This document shows, piece after piece, positions 8,564 through 19,228 of a stretch of 64,000 nt of DNA. Numbering within the stretch: the stretch's first letter is position 1; each line of letters opens with the position of its first letter. Below the pieces are notes generated by a model. That model saw only the letters and a list, made by a program, of their open reading frames with translations. It was not told the DNA's origin and ran no database searches. The position numbers and the translations under genes were made by a program. The stretch comes from Psychrobacter sp. PL19. GTDB taxonomy: Bacteria; Pseudomonadota; Gammaproteobacteria; Pseudomonadales; Moraxellaceae. Location of the stretch: assembly GCF_017875835.1 (NCBI RefSeq), contig NZ_JAGING010000001.1, positions 1,612,001 through 1,676,000 on the forward strand. The letters run 5' to 3'.

Positions 8564-9040
8564 TTATCCGTAGATTACTTCCATAACCTCGTATTCAACC
8601 ACGCCTCTTGGGGTTTCGATACGCGCTTCATCGCCTTTATATTTACCAATCAGGCCACGGGCAATAGGCGAGTTAACCGAGATTTTACCGCCTTTAAAGT
8701 CGGCTTCATCATCACCGACGATTTGATAGCGTTTCTCTTCCTCAGTATCCATATTTTCAATGACCACCGTCACGCCAAATACTATTCGACCTTCTTTCGG
8801 TAAGGTAGCGATATCTATCACTTGCGCGCCACCAAGTTTGGCTTCGATGTCACGGATACGTGCTTCACAAAATCCTTGCTGCTCACGAGCGGCATGGTAT
8901 TCAGCATTTTCTTTTAGATCGCCGTGTTCACGGGCTTCAGCGATTGACGCTGTGATGCGCGGACGATCAATGGTTTTTAACTGCTTTAACTCGGCTTCTA
9001 AAGCCGCATGTCCTTGCGGAGTCATAGGGTAGCGTTGCAT
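8564..9040 (-). CDS. greA: Transcription elongation factor GreA
   Basis: 158 residues, the normal length. The N-terminal coiled coil runs to about residue 75. The tip motif carries two acidic residues in [20 protein letters not shown], which enter the secondary channel of RNA polymerase and stimulate cleavage of backtracked RNA. The C-terminal FKBP-like domain has [20 protein letters not shown]. It follows carA and carB on the same strand, an order common in Pseudomonas and Moraxellaceae, though a terminator and a 339-base gap separate it from carB, so it probably has its own promoter. Start ATG 9040 gives the standard [18 protein letters not shown]. Confidence 0.98.
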   Translation of the reverse strand: MQRYPMTPQGHAALEAELKQLKTIDRPRITASIAEAREHGDLKENAEYHAAREQQGFCEARIRDIEAKLGGAQVIDIATLPKEGRIVFGVTVVIENMDTEEEKRYQIVGDDEADFKGGKISVNSPIARGLIGKYKGDEARIETPRGVVEYEVMEVIYG

Positions 9041-9379
9041 GTTTTTTCCTTAAACCAATAACATCACACCACCTCCTACTCTTAGTGAATAGTGAGATGG
9101 TGTTGGCGTTATTGCAATCAGTGTGGAATATAAAAAAGGGTGGCGTTAAGGCTGCTTAATTGTTAGGTTAATAGTAATTTTCAAGTCTATTTAGTCGCAA
9201 GTTGGCGTATTTTTAACTTATACATTCACTAACCAATCAACAATGGGCCTACGTAATAAAAAGCATAGTTGCCGTTTAGCCACTATGCTTTTTGAGTTTA
9301 GAACGGTCGTTTTAAAAATATTAACCAGTCTTTAGTAGGATTTTCAGCAAGCCCTACGGTTATGCTTAATTTACTGAAT
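9041..9379. other. Intergenic region, carB to greA
   Basis: 339 bases. It holds the carB terminator at 9258-9293 and, nearer greA, an imperfect dyad around 9070-9110 (ACACCACCTC against GAGATGGTGT) that could lie in the greA leader. No small gene is supported. Confidence 0.5.
9258..9293. terminator. Rho-independent terminator after carB
   Basis: Perfect 12-bp arms AAAAAGCATAGT (9258-9269) and ACTATGCTTTTT (9282-9293) with a 12-base loop. The A/T ends let it work on either strand; carB is the gene it would serve. Confidence 0.85.
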
Positions 9380-12300
9380 TTATTCAGCCACGTCAATAGC
9401 CTTTGCTTGCTCATGCAAATCTTGTAGCTTATATACCTCAAATGGCAGGTCGATCGCATAAGATTTGCAGACCGCGTCGGCTGCTCCTAAAGTAGTGACA
9501 TAAAAGACTTTGCCTTGTAAAGCGCTACGGCGAATGGAGAATGAATCCTCTTGTGCTTGTTTGCCTTCAGTGGTGTTAATGATTAAATTAATCTTACCAT
9601 TTTTTAGAGCGTCAACGATATGTGGGCGACCTGCAGTAACTTTGTTAATTTTCTGACAGTCAATACCGTTTTCTGCCAGTACTTTCTGCGTGCCCGTGGT
9701 GGCTACAATGTTGAAGCCAAAGTCTGCAAGCTGACGAGCGATAGGAGATATTTGCGCCTTGTCGCTGTCGCGAACTGAAATAAAGACAGTTTTAGTTTCG
9801 CCTGCAGTGGGTAAGCCAGGTAAGCGCTCATTACTACCGATAACGGCCTTGTAAAAAGCTTCGCCAAAGGTCTTACCAACGCCCATCACTTCACCAGTTG
9901 ATTTCATCTCAGGGCTCAAGATAGGATCGACACCAGGGAATTTAGCAAACGGGAAGACGGCTTCTTTGACTGCAAAAAATGAGGGAACAATTTCCTTGGT
10001 AAAGCCTTGCTCTTTAAGTGAAGTGCCAGCCATACAGCGTGCAGCAACTTTTGCCAACGAGGCACCGATACATTTAGAGACAAAAGGTACGGTACGTGCG
10101 GCACGTGGATTAACTTCTAAAATATAAACGGTCTCACCCTTTACGGCAAACTGGACGTTCATTAAACCAATAACGCCCAGCTCTTTCGCCATAGCGACGG
10201 TCTGCTCGCGCATAACGTCGCATAATTCATCTGATAGCGAGTAGGGTGGTAACGAACAGGCGGAGTCACCTGAATGCACACCAGCTTGTTCGATATGCTG
10301 CATAATACCACCGATGACCACGTCGGTGCCGTCGCAGATACAGTCTACATCGACTTCGATAGCGTCGTCTAAGAAACGGTCAAGCAATACCGGTGCTTCA
10401 TTTGAGGCCTGTACCGCAGTGCGCAAGTAATGTCTTAACTCGTCTTCGTTATAAACGATTTCCATCGCGCGCCCACCCAACACATATGATGGGCGTACTA
10501 CTAATGGATAGCCAACGTCCTTGGCTTTTACCAAGCCGTCTTCTAAGCTGGTCGCTAGGGCATTAGTCGGTTGGATAAGATTCAACTGTTGAATCATATG
10601 CTGGAAGCGCTCACGGTCTTCAGCGCGGTCAATCGCATCAGGGCTAGTACCGATAATCTTAACCCCAGCGGCTTCAAGGGCGCGGGCCAGTTTCAGTGGG
10701 GTTTGTCCGCCGAATTGTACGATAACGCCATCAGGCTTCTCGATCCGTACGATTTCTAATACGTCTTCTAGAGTGATTGGTTCAAAATATAAGCGATCTG
10801 AGATATCATAATCGGTCGAAACTGTTTCAGGGTTACAGTTGACCATGATGGTCTCGTAGCCGTCTTCACGCATTGCTAGCGCGGCATGGACACAGCAATA
10901 GTCAAACTCGATACCTTGACCAATACGGTTTGGACCACTGCCGATAACCATGATTTTTTTCTTATCAGACGGCTTGGCTTCACACTCGCTATCATAAGTA
11001 GAATACATGTAGGCAGTGCTGGTCTCAAATTCTGCCGCACAAGTATCCACACGTTTATAGACCGGATGCACAGCCAAATCCCAACGCTTGGTACGCAGTT
11101 GCTTTTGTGATATACCTAGCAGTTTGGCCAAGCGCAAATCTGATAAGCCTTTACGCTTAAAGCGACGTAAGTTTTTCTCAGTTAAACCACCAAAACCTAA
11201 TGCTTTAACGGTCGCTTCAGTGTTAACAATGTCTTCAATTTGTACTAAGAACCAAGGGTCAATTTTAGTGAAATTAAATATTTCATCGACCGTCATACCA
11301 ATACGGAAGGCATCAGCCACATAGTAGATACGTTCAGGCGTGGGAATAGTTAAGCGATTGGTAATCTCAGAACGGGCTTTATCAGCGCTAAGCGCGCCGT
11401 CTTTTATAGCAGCAAAGTCAATTTGCTCATCAAAACCATCTGAGCCAGTTTCCATACCACGTAAGGCTTTTTGCATGGATTCTTGGAAGTTACGGCCGAT
11501 AGCCATGACTTCACCCACTGATTTCATCTGAGTTGATAACGTATTATCGGCTTGTGGAAATTTTTCAAAGTTAAATCTAGGTATCTTAGTGACTACATAA
11601 TCAAGCGCAGGCTCAAAGCTGGCTGGGGTTTTGCCACCGGTGATGTCATTTTGCAATTCATCAAGCGTATAACCGACAGCCAATTTGGCGGCGATTTTAG
11701 CAATGGGGAAGCCCGTGGCTTTTGATGCCAATGCTGATGAGCGCGATACGCGTGGGTTCATTTCAATCACAACCATACGACCGGTGTCAGGATTGATACC
11801 GAACTGCACGTTAGAGCCGCCAGTTTCAACACCAATCTCGCGTAGTACTGCCAATGAGGCGTTACGCATGATTTGGTACTCTTTATCGGTCAAGGTCTGT
11901 GCTGGCGCAACCGTGATAGAGTCGCCAGTATGTACGCCCATCGGGTCAAAGTTTTCAATCGCACAGATGATGATACAGTTGTCGTTTTTGTCACGAACCA
12001 CTTCCATCTCGTACTCTTTCCAACCAATCAAGGACTCATCGATGAGCAATTGATGGTTCGGCGATAAGTCAAAGCCGCGCTCACAAATTTCGATAAATTC
12101 ATCACGGTTATACGCGATGCCACCACCGGAGCCACCCATGGTAAATGAAGGGCGAATGATACAGGGATAGCCCATTTTTTCTTGGGTCGCAAACGCTTGT
12201 TCCATGGTTTCAGCGGTTTCAGCACGTGGACATTCTAGGCCAATACGTTTCATGGCTTTATCAAATAAGTTGCGGTCTTCTGCCATCTCAATCGAATCTT

Positions 12301-12658
12301 TGGTCGCGCCAATTAACTCGCAATTATACTTGGCTAATACACCATGTTTGTCCAACTCTAAGGCACAGTTCAGTGCCGTTTGTCCGCCCATGGTTGGCAA
12401 GATAGCATCAGGGCGTTCTTTAGTAATAATTTGCTCAACCGTTTGCCAAGTAATCGGTTCAATATAAGTGGCATCAGCCATCGCTGGGTCAGTCATGATG
12501 GTTGCAGGGTTGGAGTTGACCAAGATGACGCGGTAGCCTTCTTCTTTTAGCGCTTTACACGCCTGTGCACCTGAGTAATCAAATTCGCACGCTTGCCCGA
12601 TGACGATAGGGCCTGCGCCAATGATAAGAATGCTTTTTATGTCGGTACGTTTTGGCAT
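9380..12658 (-). CDS. carB: Carbamoyl-phosphate synthase large subunit
   Basis: 1092 residues, slightly longer than the 1073 of E. coli. Two homologous ATP-grasp halves are visible. The first has [17 protein letters not shown] and [15 protein letters not shown]. The second has [17 protein letters not shown] and [14 protein letters not shown]. The C-terminal methylglyoxal-synthase-like allosteric domain begins near residue 945. The enzyme makes carbamoyl phosphate from bicarbonate, two ATP and ammonia channelled from CarA, for pyrimidine and arginine synthesis. carA lies 126 bases upstream in the same direction, so the two are likely co-transcribed. Start ATG 12658 gives the usual [17 protein letters not shown]. 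Confidence 0.99.
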   Translation of the reverse strand: MPKRTDIKSILIIGAGPIVIGQACEFDYSGAQACKALKEEGYRVILVNSNPATIMTDPAMADATYIEPITWQTVEQIITKERPDAILPTMGGQTALNCALELDKHGVLAKYNCELIGATKDSIEMAEDRNLFDKAMKRIGLECPRAETAETMEQAFATQEKMGYPCIIRPSFTMGGSGGGIAYNRDEFIEICERGFDLSPNHQLLIDESLIGWKEYEMEVVRDKNDNCIIICAIENFDPMGVHTGDSITVAPAQTLTDKEYQIMRNASLAVLREIGVETGGSNVQFGINPDTGRMVVIEMNPRVSRSSALASKATGFPIAKIAAKLAVGYTLDELQNDITGGKTPASFEPALDYVVTKIPRFNFEKFPQADNTLSTQMKSVGEVMAIGRNFQESMQKALRGMETGSDGFDEQIDFAAIKDGALSADKARSEITNRLTIPTPERIYYVADAFRIGMTVDEIFNFTKIDPWFLVQIEDIVNTEATVKALGFGGLTEKNLRRFKRKGLSDLRLAKLLGISQKQLRTKRWDLAVHPVYKRVDTCAAEFETSTAYMYSTYDSECEAKPSDKKKIMVIGSGPNRIGQGIEFDYCCVHAALAMREDGYETIMVNCNPETVSTDYDISDRLYFEPITLEDVLEIVRIEKPDGVIVQFGGQTPLKLARALEAAGVKIIGTSPDAIDRAEDRERFQHMIQQLNLIQPTNALATSLEDGLVKAKDVGYPLVVRPSYVLGGRAMEIVYNEDELRHYLRTAVQASNEAPVLLDRFLDDAIEVDVDCICDGTDVVIGGIMQHIEQAGVHSGDSACSLPPYSLSDELCDVMREQTVAMAKELGVIGLMNVQFAVKGETVYILEVNPRAARTVPFVSKCIGASLAKVAARCMAGTSLKEQGFTKEIVPSFFAVKEAVFPFAKFPGVDPILSPEMKSTGEVMGVGKTFGEAFYKAVIGSNERLPGLPTAGETKTVFISVRDSDKAQISPIARQLADFGFNIVATTGTQKVLAENGIDCQKINKVTAGRPHIVDALKNGKINLIINTTEGKQAQEDSFSIRRSALQGKVFYVTTLGAADAVCKSYAIDLPFEVYKLQDLHEQAKAIDVAE

Positions 12659-12784
12659 AATTAGGGCTACCTTCGTTTAAGTGATATTTTAATTGAGGTG
12701 TACTTTGAATTTTTATTTGTTGCGACAGTAGACGCACTAATTGCTCTTAGCGCCTTTTCTATTTATTACTGTTTTTATATTAGA

Positions 12785-14026
12785 TTAAGCTTGGGCTGTT
12801 TTAGCCGCTTCCATCATTTCAGCAAACTTATCAAATAATGGCGCACAGTCATGCGGACCAGGGCTGGCTTCTGGATGACCCTGGAAGCTAAAGACGGGCT
12901 TGTTAGTCAGCTCGATACCTTGGTTAGTACCATCAAATAATGAGCGATGAGTAGATTTGACATTATCGGGCAAAGTATCTTCATCAACGGCAAAACCATG
13001 ATTTTGACTGGTAATCATCACCGTACTGGTTGCTAAATCTTGTACGGGATGGTTGGCACCATGATGGCCAGTCTTCATTTTAATGGTACTTGCGCCGCTG
13101 GCGAGACCAATCAGCTGATGACCCAAGCAGATACCAAAGGTAGGAATATCGGTCTGCTCGATAATGTGACGGACGCTATCGATAGCGTAAGTACAAGCCG
13201 CTGGATCGCCAGGACCATTGGATAAGAAAATACCGTCTGGATTCATGGCTAGCACATCGGCGATAGGCGTTTGGGCTGGAACAACGGTAACGTGACAGCC
13301 ACGGTCAACCAGCATACGTAGGATATTGGTCTTGCTACCAAAGTCATAGGCGACCACGTTATATTTTACTTCAATATGAGTGCCAAGTTGTTTGAAGAAG
13401 CCACCAGTACCGCTATCATGAGCACCCGCTGTGTCACGGTTGAGTAGGGTATCTGACAATTCCCAGGTACCTGCTGTCCATTCAAAGCCATCAGGATTAC
13501 AGCATTCTTTTGCCAAGTCCATACCGGCTATACCAGCGAACTCTTGAGCCAGTTTAATGGCTTGTTGCTCATCATTAGTGCTGATGGTTTCGCCATCAGA
13601 GGCAGTCATGATACAGCCATTCTGTGCGCCTTTATCACGCAGTAAGCGTGTCAGCTGGCGCGTATCAATCTCAGCAATAGCAACCGTATCGTGCCGTTTC
13701 AAGTAGTCAGTTAAAGATTCAGAATTACGGAAGCTAGAAGTGACCATGGTTGAATCACGAATGATGAGGCCTTCTGCCCAAATCTTGTGACCATTACCAG
13801 ACTCTATATCCTCGCTATTGGTACCAGTGTTACCGATGTGTGGATAGGTTAGGGTAACCAATTGACGGGCGTAGCTGGGGTCAGTAAGGATTTCTTGATA
13901 GCCTGTCATGGCTGTATTAAACACCACCTCACCGACACGATGGCCTTGACTACCGATACTTACACCGCGAAAAATCGTACCGTCTGCTAGTGCCAAAATT
14001 GCTTGTAGTTCTGTCGATGAATTCAA
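12785..14026 (-). CDS. carA: Carbamoyl-phosphate synthase small subunit (glutaminase)
   Basis: 413 residues. The N-terminal CPSase domain starts [17 protein letters not shown] and contains [17 protein letters not shown]. The C-terminal class I glutamine amidotransferase has the nucleophile Cys near 300 in [11 protein letters not shown], and the His/Glu pair near 384/386 in [11 protein letters not shown]. It hydrolyses glutamine and feeds ammonia to CarB. An insertion near residues 190-215 (a segment containing [11 protein letters not shown]) makes it a little longer than the E. coli protein. First gene of the carAB unit; transcription starts within the 449-base upstream gap. Confidence 0.98.
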   Translation of the reverse strand: MNSSTELQAILALADGTIFRGVSIGSQGHRVGEVVFNTAMTGYQEILTDPSYARQLVTLTYPHIGNTGTNSEDIESGNGHKIWAEGLIIRDSTMVTSSFRNSESLTDYLKRHDTVAIAEIDTRQLTRLLRDKGAQNGCIMTASDGETISTNDEQQAIKLAQEFAGIAGMDLAKECCNPDGFEWTAGTWELSDTLLNRDTAGAHDSGTGGFFKQLGTHIEVKYNVVAYDFGSKTNILRMLVDRGCHVTVVPAQTPIADVLAMNPDGIFLSNGPGDPAACTYAIDSVRHIIEQTDIPTFGICLGHQLIGLASGASTIKMKTGHHGANHPVQDLATSTVMITSQNHGFAVDEDTLPDNVKSTHRSLFDGTNQGIELTNKPVFSFQGHPEASPGPHDCAPLFDKFAEMMEAAKTAQA

Positions 14027-14475
14027 GGGTTGCCTCCGCTGTGTTTAGTGAGTGCCATTATAATTTTTGGTTAAGATCTTCACCTAAGTGAGCAATTCTT
14101 ATCTTTATAATTACCACTAAATAGAGTAAGACGAGCGTCGAAGGCAAAAATTTTCCACAAAAAAGCGAGAAGACATTATCAATGAGAACTACCAAACCCA
14201 CTAGATAGTGAATGAGTAAATCGCATCATGTCCGCTCGCTTAGGCACAGATTTTGTGCATTATATATAACAAACGCCCAAATAGCCAGCCGATTTTGTAG
14301 CGTAGTAGCAAATAACTAAGTAGTCTGTTAAGAAATAGTGATAAATTTTTTGAGTTAACTGCTTGTTTTGAAATAGATATTAGTCTATTACTACTTATGT
14401 TATTAACCTTTAAAGCATCCTAATCAAAGTACTTTAAACAGGACAGGTATCAAAATTGAGACCTTAAAAATTAAG
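14027..14475. other. Intergenic region upstream of carA
   Basis: 449 AT-rich bases. It must contain the carA promoter. A TATAAT-like box on the minus strand (14057-14062) is visible, but no matching -35 box is convincing. No PyrR-type, PurR-type or ArgR-type operator could be recognised with confidence. No small gene is seen. Confidence 0.45.
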
Positions 14476-15027
14476 CTATTTAAATTGATAATGCACCGTT
14501 AGACCATAATAATCTGGCGCTAATGAAGGTGCAATGTACAATTGATCATTATAACTTTTGGTTAAATACATGCTACTAGCGACACCTAGTGCTGCCCCAG
14601 CCAATACATCGACTGCATCATGCTCGTCGGCCTCTAAGCGGCTATAGGCCACAAAGCTTGCGCCAATATAAGCTGGAATACTATATTCCAAGCCATAACG
14701 TTTGTGAATAAAGCTGGCACCTTGAAAGGCGACCGAGGTATGGCTTGATGGAAATGATTTATCATCGCTACCATTGGGTCGTTCCTTATCAATAATTGCT
14801 TTTAGCCCATAGGTCACCGCAAGATTAGTGCCGAACGCTTGATAAAATTGCTGACGCCCAGATTTATCATCCTTATAATATGTGCTACCGTAAGCAATTG
14901 CTGGTATCGCTATTGCGATAATATCGCCTGCTTTTTCAGTACCAGAGCTATTGGCGGCTTGAGCAGGACTGGCTATAATCAAGCTACTCGATAATAGTAT
15001 AAAAGCTATATATCCTTTGCCGTTCAT
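14476..15027 (-). CDS. PAP2-family (lipid) phosphatase, exported
   Basis: 183 residues with a signal peptide (cut expected after SPAQA, near residue 24). All three PAP2/acid phosphatase signatures are present: K-x6-RP as KAIIDKERP (Lys76, Arg83), PSSH as SFPSSHTS (His96), and SR-x5-H-x3-D as SRLEADEHDAVD (Arg130, His136, Asp140). The His pair performs phosphoryl transfer. With a signal peptide and moderate hydrophobicity it probably acts in the periplasm or at the membrane on lipid or nucleotide phosphates. The substrate is unknown. The 'PSSH' variant replaces the more common PSGH. Confidence 0.87.
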   Translation of the reverse strand: MNGKGYIAFILLSSSLIIASPAQAANSSGTEKAGDIIAIAIPAIAYGSTYYKDDKSGRQQFYQAFGTNLAVTYGLKAIIDKERPNGSDDKSFPSSHTSVAFQGASFIHKRYGLEYSIPAYIGASFVAYSRLEADEHDAVDVLAGAALGVASSMYLTKSYNDQLYIAPSLAPDYYGLTVHYQFK

Positions 15028-15220
15028 GGCTTTATTCCTTAAGCGTTTTATAGTTGAGTGATTATACTATTTGGACAATTATACTGTTTTTGGTGATGAT
15101 ATTATAAAGTCTATACTATTTTTTATAATCCTCTAGCAGCCATTGATCGCTACCTACTAATAAGTACTATCAACAATTACTATCAACAAGTGCTATCGAC
15201 ATAAATGACAAGGAGTCGTT

Positions 15221-15757
15221 ATGATTTACCAATATTTAGACAAAACACCTGAGTTTGCCGTACCTTTTAATGGCTGGGTTGCTGACTCAGCACGCGTTAT
15301 TGGTGATGTTTATTTAGGCCATCAAGCCAGCGTTTGGTTTGGTGCGGTCATTCGCGGCGACAATGAGCGTATTCATATCGGTGACTATAGTAACGTGCAA
15401 GAAAACAGTGTCATCCATACCGACCAAGGTATTGAGGTCAAAATCGGCAATCATGTCACCATTGGTCATTTAGCGATGTTACATGGCTGTGAAGTCGGTG
15501 ATAATAGCCTAATTGGTATCGGTGCGGTGATACTCAATAATGCCAAAATCGGTAAAAACTGTATTATTGGTGCCAAAGCGCTCGTTACTGAGGGCAAAGA
15601 AATTCCAGATAATTCGCTAGTGATGGGCGCGCCTGCCAAAGTGGTCAAGACTTTAACGGACCAACAAGTGGTTATAATCAAATGGTCTGCGCTGCACTAC
15701 GCTGCCCGCTGTCAAGACTTCAAGACTGGTTTAAAAGAAATTGAACAACCAGAGTAA
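15221..15757 (+). CDS. Gamma-class carbonic anhydrase-like protein (YrdA family)
   Basis: 178 residues forming a left-handed beta-helix of hexapeptide repeats (for example [20 protein letters not shown]). The three metal-binding histidines of the family are visible in [14 protein letters not shown] and LHGCEVG. Family members bind zinc or iron and several hydrate CO2; others have no proven activity. Cytoplasmic, trimeric by analogy. ATG 15221 follows AAGGAG by 6 bases, a strong start. The HAD gene follows closely and may be co-transcribed. Confidence 0.9.
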   Translation: MIYQYLDKTPEFAVPFNGWVADSARVIGDVYLGHQASVWFGAVIRGDNERIHIGDYSNVQENSVIHTDQGIEVKIGNHVTIGHLAMLHGCEVGDNSLIGIGAVILNNAKIGKNCIIGAKALVTEGKEIPDNSLVMGAPAKVVKTLTDQQVVIIKWSALHYAARCQDFKTGLKEIEQPE

Positions 15758-15780
15758 ACCTGTCTGAACTACTATAAACT

Positions 15781-15808
15781 TTATGATTTATGATTTATGA
15801 TTTATGAT
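15781..15808 (+). repeat. Heptanucleotide tandem repeat (TTATGAT x4) at a start codon
   Basis: Four perfect TTATGAT units (15781-15808). Each holds an ATG. The last one, at 15804, is in frame with the HAD hydrolase gene. Because 7 is not a multiple of 3, the upstream ATGs are in other frames. Confidence 0.9.
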
Positions 15809-16553
15809 CAACGAGACTTTTAATATGAGCACGTCTGCCACCAATACTGACACGCTATCCGATAATACAGAAAATACACTGCGTACATTAGCGTTATTTG
15901 ACCTAGATCATACCTTGCTAGACGTCGATAGCGATTATTTGTGGGGCGAATATATTGTTACCCAGGGATTGGTTGATGAAGCTCAATACCGAACCGCCAA
16001 CCAAGCTTTTTATGAGCAATACATTGATGGGTCGCTTGATGCCACCGAATATAATGAGTTTGTGGCCCAGTTTTTGACCACTCTGCCATTGACGCGTTTG
16101 CACGCTATACGGGAAGACTATATTAAATGTGAGATTGAACCACATATACGTCCAAAAGCTCTAGCAGTGCTGGGTGAGCATTTAAAGCTAGGTCATGACG
16201 TGGTGATTATTTCTGCGACTAATGACTTTGTAGTGTCTGCCATTGCTGAACGCTTTGGTATCGAGAACGTTAATGTCTTAGCTACGCCATTGGAGATTAA
16301 GGATCAGCGCTATACGGGTAAGTTACTTGATAAGCCTAATTTTAAAGAAGGCAAAATTTATCACTTGGATAAATGGCTTGATAAGCAACAAGCAGCGGGT
16401 ATTAGCTTTGAGAAAACTTATGCCTACTCTGATTCTAAAAACGATATTCCACTACTTGAATGGGCAGATGTGGCTATTTGTGTGTCACCTGATGATGCCT
16501 TACATGCTCATGCGTTAGCGCATCGCTGGGCAGTAGAAGACTGGTCAATTTAG
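15804..16553 (+). CDS. HAD-superfamily hydrolase, IB subfamily (SerB-like phosphatase)
   Basis: Up to 249 residues. Motif I is ALFDLDHTLLD, with nucleophile Asp33 and acid Asp35. Motif II is in VVIISATND, the motif III lysine is in NFKEGKIYHL, and motif IV is YAYSDSKNDIPLLEWA. The layout matches the HAD-IB group containing phosphoserine phosphatase and the TIGR01490 proteins. The substrate is a small phosphomonoester of unknown identity. Two starts compete: ATG 15804, inside the heptanucleotide repeat, and ATG 15825, seven codons later, which has ACGAG about 10 bases upstream. I favour 15825. It follows the carbonic anhydrase-like gene by 46 bases. Confidence 0.85.
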   Translation: MINETFNMSTSATNTDTLSDNTENTLRTLALFDLDHTLLDVDSDYLWGEYIVTQGLVDEAQYRTANQAFYEQYIDGSLDATEYNEFVAQFLTTLPLTRLHAIREDYIKCEIEPHIRPKALAVLGEHLKLGHDVVIISATNDFVVSAIAERFGIENVNVLATPLEIKDQRYTGKLLDKPNFKEGKIYHLDKWLDKQQAAGISFEKTYAYSDSKNDIPLLEWADVAICVSPDDALHAHALAHRWAVEDWSI

Positions 16554-16793
16554 CTGGTCAATTTAGCAGAGCACTTTGATCTAATCTCATTTACAATATT
16601 GTCTTGCCGTTTGACTACTTCAAAGGGGATACAGAGAGGCTGTAGCAGTTTTTTTACTTAACCTTGCTCTCTCTGGCTTGTGCACAGCATCCCAAATTTT
16701 TTACCATCTTCAGATCAATGCTAGCGTCTCTAATCAATACCAGCGTTAAGTAGCGATTTTTAATCATTATCAAATGTATTTACAGGAAAAATT

Positions 16794-17889
16794 ATGGAAA
16801 TCAACCCGTATCAAGAAACCATCAAAGACCTCGCCGAGCGTGGACAGGATTTACGGAGGTATCTTTGACTTTGATGGCAAGCAAGAACGTCTAGAAGAAG
16901 TTAACTTAGAGCTAGAAAATCCTGAGCTATGGAATGATCCAGAGCGTGCGACCAAAATTAATAAAGAAAAAAGCCATCTTGATAGTGTTATCGATGTGGT
17001 GGTGTCACTTGAAACTATTTTAGAAGACGCGTCTGTCATGCTAGATTTAGCAGTAGAGGAAGATGACGAATTATTGCTAGCGGATGTACAAGCTGAATTA
17101 GATAGCGCTGAAAAACGCGTTGCTGACTTAGAGTTTCGCCGCATGTTTAGCGGTGAGATGGATCCTAATAATTGCTACTTAGATATTCAATCGGGTAGTG
17201 GCGGCACCGAAGCGCAAGATTGGGCGGAAATGCTATTACGCATGTATACACGCTGGGCTGAGGCACATGATTTTAAAGTTGAAGTGATTGAAGTGTCATC
17301 GGGCGGGGTCGCTGGTATCAAGTCTGCAACTATTGCTATCAAGGGCGATTATGCCTTTGGTTGGTTGCGCACCGAGATTGGTGTGCATCGCTTAGTACGT
17401 AAGTCACCGTTTGATAGTAACAATGGTCGTCATACTTCTTTTGCTGCGGTCTTTGTATCACCTGAAATCGATGATGATATCGATATCGATATCAACCCAG
17501 CTGATTTGCGTATAGACACCTACCGCTCAAGCGGCGCAGGCGGTCAGCATGTGAACACTACTGACTCGGCGGTGCGTATTACCCATGAGCCTACTGGTCT
17601 CGTAGTGACCTGTCAAAACGAGCGTAGCCAACATGGTAATAAAGCGACCGCTATGAAAATGTTACGTGCTAAGCTGTATGAGCTTGAAATGCAAAAACGT
17701 ATGGAAAAGCAGCAAGCAGTCGAAGATGGTAAGTCTGACGTCGGTTGGGGCAGTCAAATTCGCTCCTATGTGCTTGATGACTCACGTATCAAAGACTTGC
17801 GCACTGGTGTTGAGACCTTTAACACTGGCGCAGTACTGGACGGTGATCTTGATCAGTTTATTGAAGCCAGTCTTAAAGCAGGACTGTAA
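16794..17889 (+). CDS. prfB: Peptide chain release factor 2, with programmed +1 frameshift
   Basis: Translation starts at ATG 16794 ([20 protein letters not shown]) and meets an in-frame TGA at 16866-16868 after 24 codons. A +1 shift at CTT (16863-16865) continues at GAC 16867 to the TAA at 17887, giving about 364 residues, the E. coli length. The stop-codon recognition motif SPF is in [11 protein letters not shown], and the catalytic GGQ is in [17 protein letters not shown]2 releases peptides at UGA and UAA. The frameshift provides autoregulation: high RF2 ends translation at the UGA. An apparent longer frame starting at 16774 is an artefact of reading only the +1 frame. Confidence 0.97.
16854..16869 (+). 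promoter_or_regulatory. RF2 programmed frameshift site
   Basis: CGGAGGTATCTTTGAC combines an internal Shine-Dalgarno-like CGGAGG, three bases before CTT, with the slippery CTT-TGA-C. It matches the E. coli prfB site (AGGGGGTATCTTTGAC) in all functional parts. Confidence 0.96.
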
Positions 17890-17946
17890 GCATGCAAGCT
17901 TTTAAAAGTAATAGTATTAATTTGCTTAAAAGCCAATAAAGTGTGA

Positions 17947-18006
17947 CTGAGAGAAATTTTGCAGCCTCTGGAGCGACGTAGTCATACAGCAAGCTAGAAA
18001 TATTTT
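17947..18006. repeat. Interspersed repeat, subfamily C core
   Basis: Contains GCAGCCTCTG, then GAGCGACGTAGTCATA, then CAGCAAGCTAGAAATATTTT. The outer parts match the other repeats; the centre differs. It is the direct relative of the minus-orientation copy near 6764-6823. It lies 45 bases before the ppnP start. Confidence 0.55.
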
Positions 18007-18050
18007 AGTCAGTATCAGGTAAGTTAAACAAATGTAATCTAAGGAGTATT

Positions 18051-18335
18051 ATGCCAACTGTTAATAATTATTTTGACGATAAAGTAACCTCTATCGCCTT
18101 TCAAACGGCAACTAAAACTGCCACCGTTGGTGTTATGTCGATTGGTGAGTATGAATTTGGCACTAGTGAATTTGAGACTATGAGTGTAGTCAATGGCGCA
18201 TTGACGGTTAAACTGCCAGAGAGTGACGAATGGCAAACCTTTGAAACGGGTCAGCAATTTACCGTTGAAGCGCAGCAAAAATTCAACGTTAAAGTTGCGG
18301 TAGAAACTGCTTATTTATGTGTTTATGGTAAATAG
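18051..18335 (+). CDS. ppnP: Pyrimidine/purine nucleoside phosphorylase PpnP
   Basis: 94 residues, exactly the size of E. coli YaiE/PpnP (DUF1255). The conserved cupin-like core reads [33 protein letters not shown] and [12 protein letters not shown]. The family splits purine and pyrimidine nucleosides with phosphate, giving base and ribose-1-phosphate. Cytoplasmic. ATG 18051 has AAGGAG six bases upstream. A clear terminator follows, so it is a single-gene unit. Confidence 0.94.
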   Translation: MPTVNNYFDDKVTSIAFQTATKTATVGVMSIGEYEFGTSEFETMSVVNGALTVKLPESDEWQTFETGQQFTVEAQQKFNVKVAVETAYLCVYGK

Positions 18336-18370
18336 TGTTGTACTAGATTAAAGTGTCAAAATATTAAATA

Positions 18371-18403
18371 AAAACGTCAAACGTTTTACGCTTGGCGTTT
18401 TTC
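18371..18403 (+). terminator. Rho-independent terminator after ppnP
   Basis: AAAACGTCAA (18371-18380) pairs with TTGGCGTTTT (18392-18401) through ten pairs including one G-U, with an 11-base loop and a short T-run. Confidence 0.8.
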
Positions 18404-18456
18404 ACGTTTACTTATGCCTAATATCTACTGATGCACAGCTGAGACCAAATGAGTAA

Positions 18457-18573
18457 TTATAAATTCTTACGGTATTGCATAATATCAGTTTCAGTAGCGA
18501 TACTTTTATAGAGGGCACGCGCTGGCGCATTGCTTTTTTGAGTGGTCCAATAAACACGGCGGCCACTTGTTTG
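18457..18573 (-). pseudogene. GNAT acetyltransferase C-terminal fragment
   Basis: On the minus strand the frame ends GRRVYWTTQKSNAPARALYK and then a tail finishing MQYRKNL, followed by TAA. This is the C-terminal end of a GNAT N-acetyltransferase (the 'vyW.T...N..AR.LYd' strand-helix and final 'Yr..l'). The first 100 or so residues, including the acetyl-CoA loop, are absent; upstream sequence in this frame is unrelated. It is a decayed gene that meets a topoisomerase fragment on the other strand. Confidence 0.7.
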
Positions 18574-18622
18574 ACCCCTGCCGTCAAATCCGGACGACTG
18601 AACTTGGGATATATTATCGAGC

Positions 18623-18859
18623 GCCCCAGACAGCCGCATCTGTCAAGCACTGGTCGCAGAAGTGGTCAAGAACGTCGCCGATGAGCTGGGAAACACGCCT
18701 ACCGTGTGCATTTCTTCTTATAATCATCCGATTGTTATTGAGCAATTTTTAGCAGGGCAGTTTTTTGAAACTTACTAACAAGCCCGTCGTGGTCGCACTA
18801 GAAAGCATCAGCGCTGCGAAGAAAAGGCCTTGCTAGGGTTTTTAAGAACATTGTCATAA
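18623..18859 (+). pseudogene. Type IB DNA topoisomerase C-terminal remnant
   Basis: The frame reads CQALVAEVVKNVADELGNTP, then TVC, then SYNHPIVIEQFLAGQFFETY and a stop. It then continues in the same frame with QARRGRTRKHQRCEEKALLG and ends at TAA 18857-18859. 'LGNTPAVCR.SYIHP' around the active-site tyrosine is the hallmark of bacterial and poxvirus topoisomerase IB, and an 'EEkALL' helix ends the family. The catalytic Arg/Lys domain is missing and the internal stop removes the last 30 residues. The repeat element begins at the final stop codon. Confidence 0.7.
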
Positions 18860-19012
18860 TATAGTTGATTCAATTTAAAAAAGGTACAGTGCTACTGGCA
18901 TGAATTTTTTGCAGCCTCTGTCACGCTTGCGAACAGCAAACAAGAAAAATTTATACCAGTGGCACATTGCTATTGCTATACATGACCCTTTTTTATTGTG
19001 AACTGACTATAG
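18860..19012. repeat. Interspersed repeat, subfamily B
   Basis: About 153 bp. Inverted arms GTGCTACTGGCATGAA and TTTATACCAGTGGCAC surround a core with GCAGCCTCTGTCACGCTTGC and AACAGCAAACAAGAAAAA. It ends CTGACTATAG. The copy at 54843-55020 is the same subfamily in the opposite orientation. Confidence 0.85.
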
Positions 19013-19228
19013 CTTATGGTTTGCTAATCATTGCATTACCAAGTGTTCTATCACTAACTATTGCATTAGTATCTATAAAAATGATACGTTACGTATTGAA
19101 ATAGTAATGAAGTCACGGTATTAATAAGTAAATTTAAATATAATATGCCAAAATGGTTTATATCGTATAACCTATCTTTATGTTTCTGTATTTTATTAGT
19201 TCAAACTCTATCGCTAAAGGATTAGCTC

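Noticed and set aside
17895..17935. Terminator after prfB
   Set aside because: GCTTTTAA/TTAAAAGC arms are AT-rich and no T-run follows, so the evidence is too weak.
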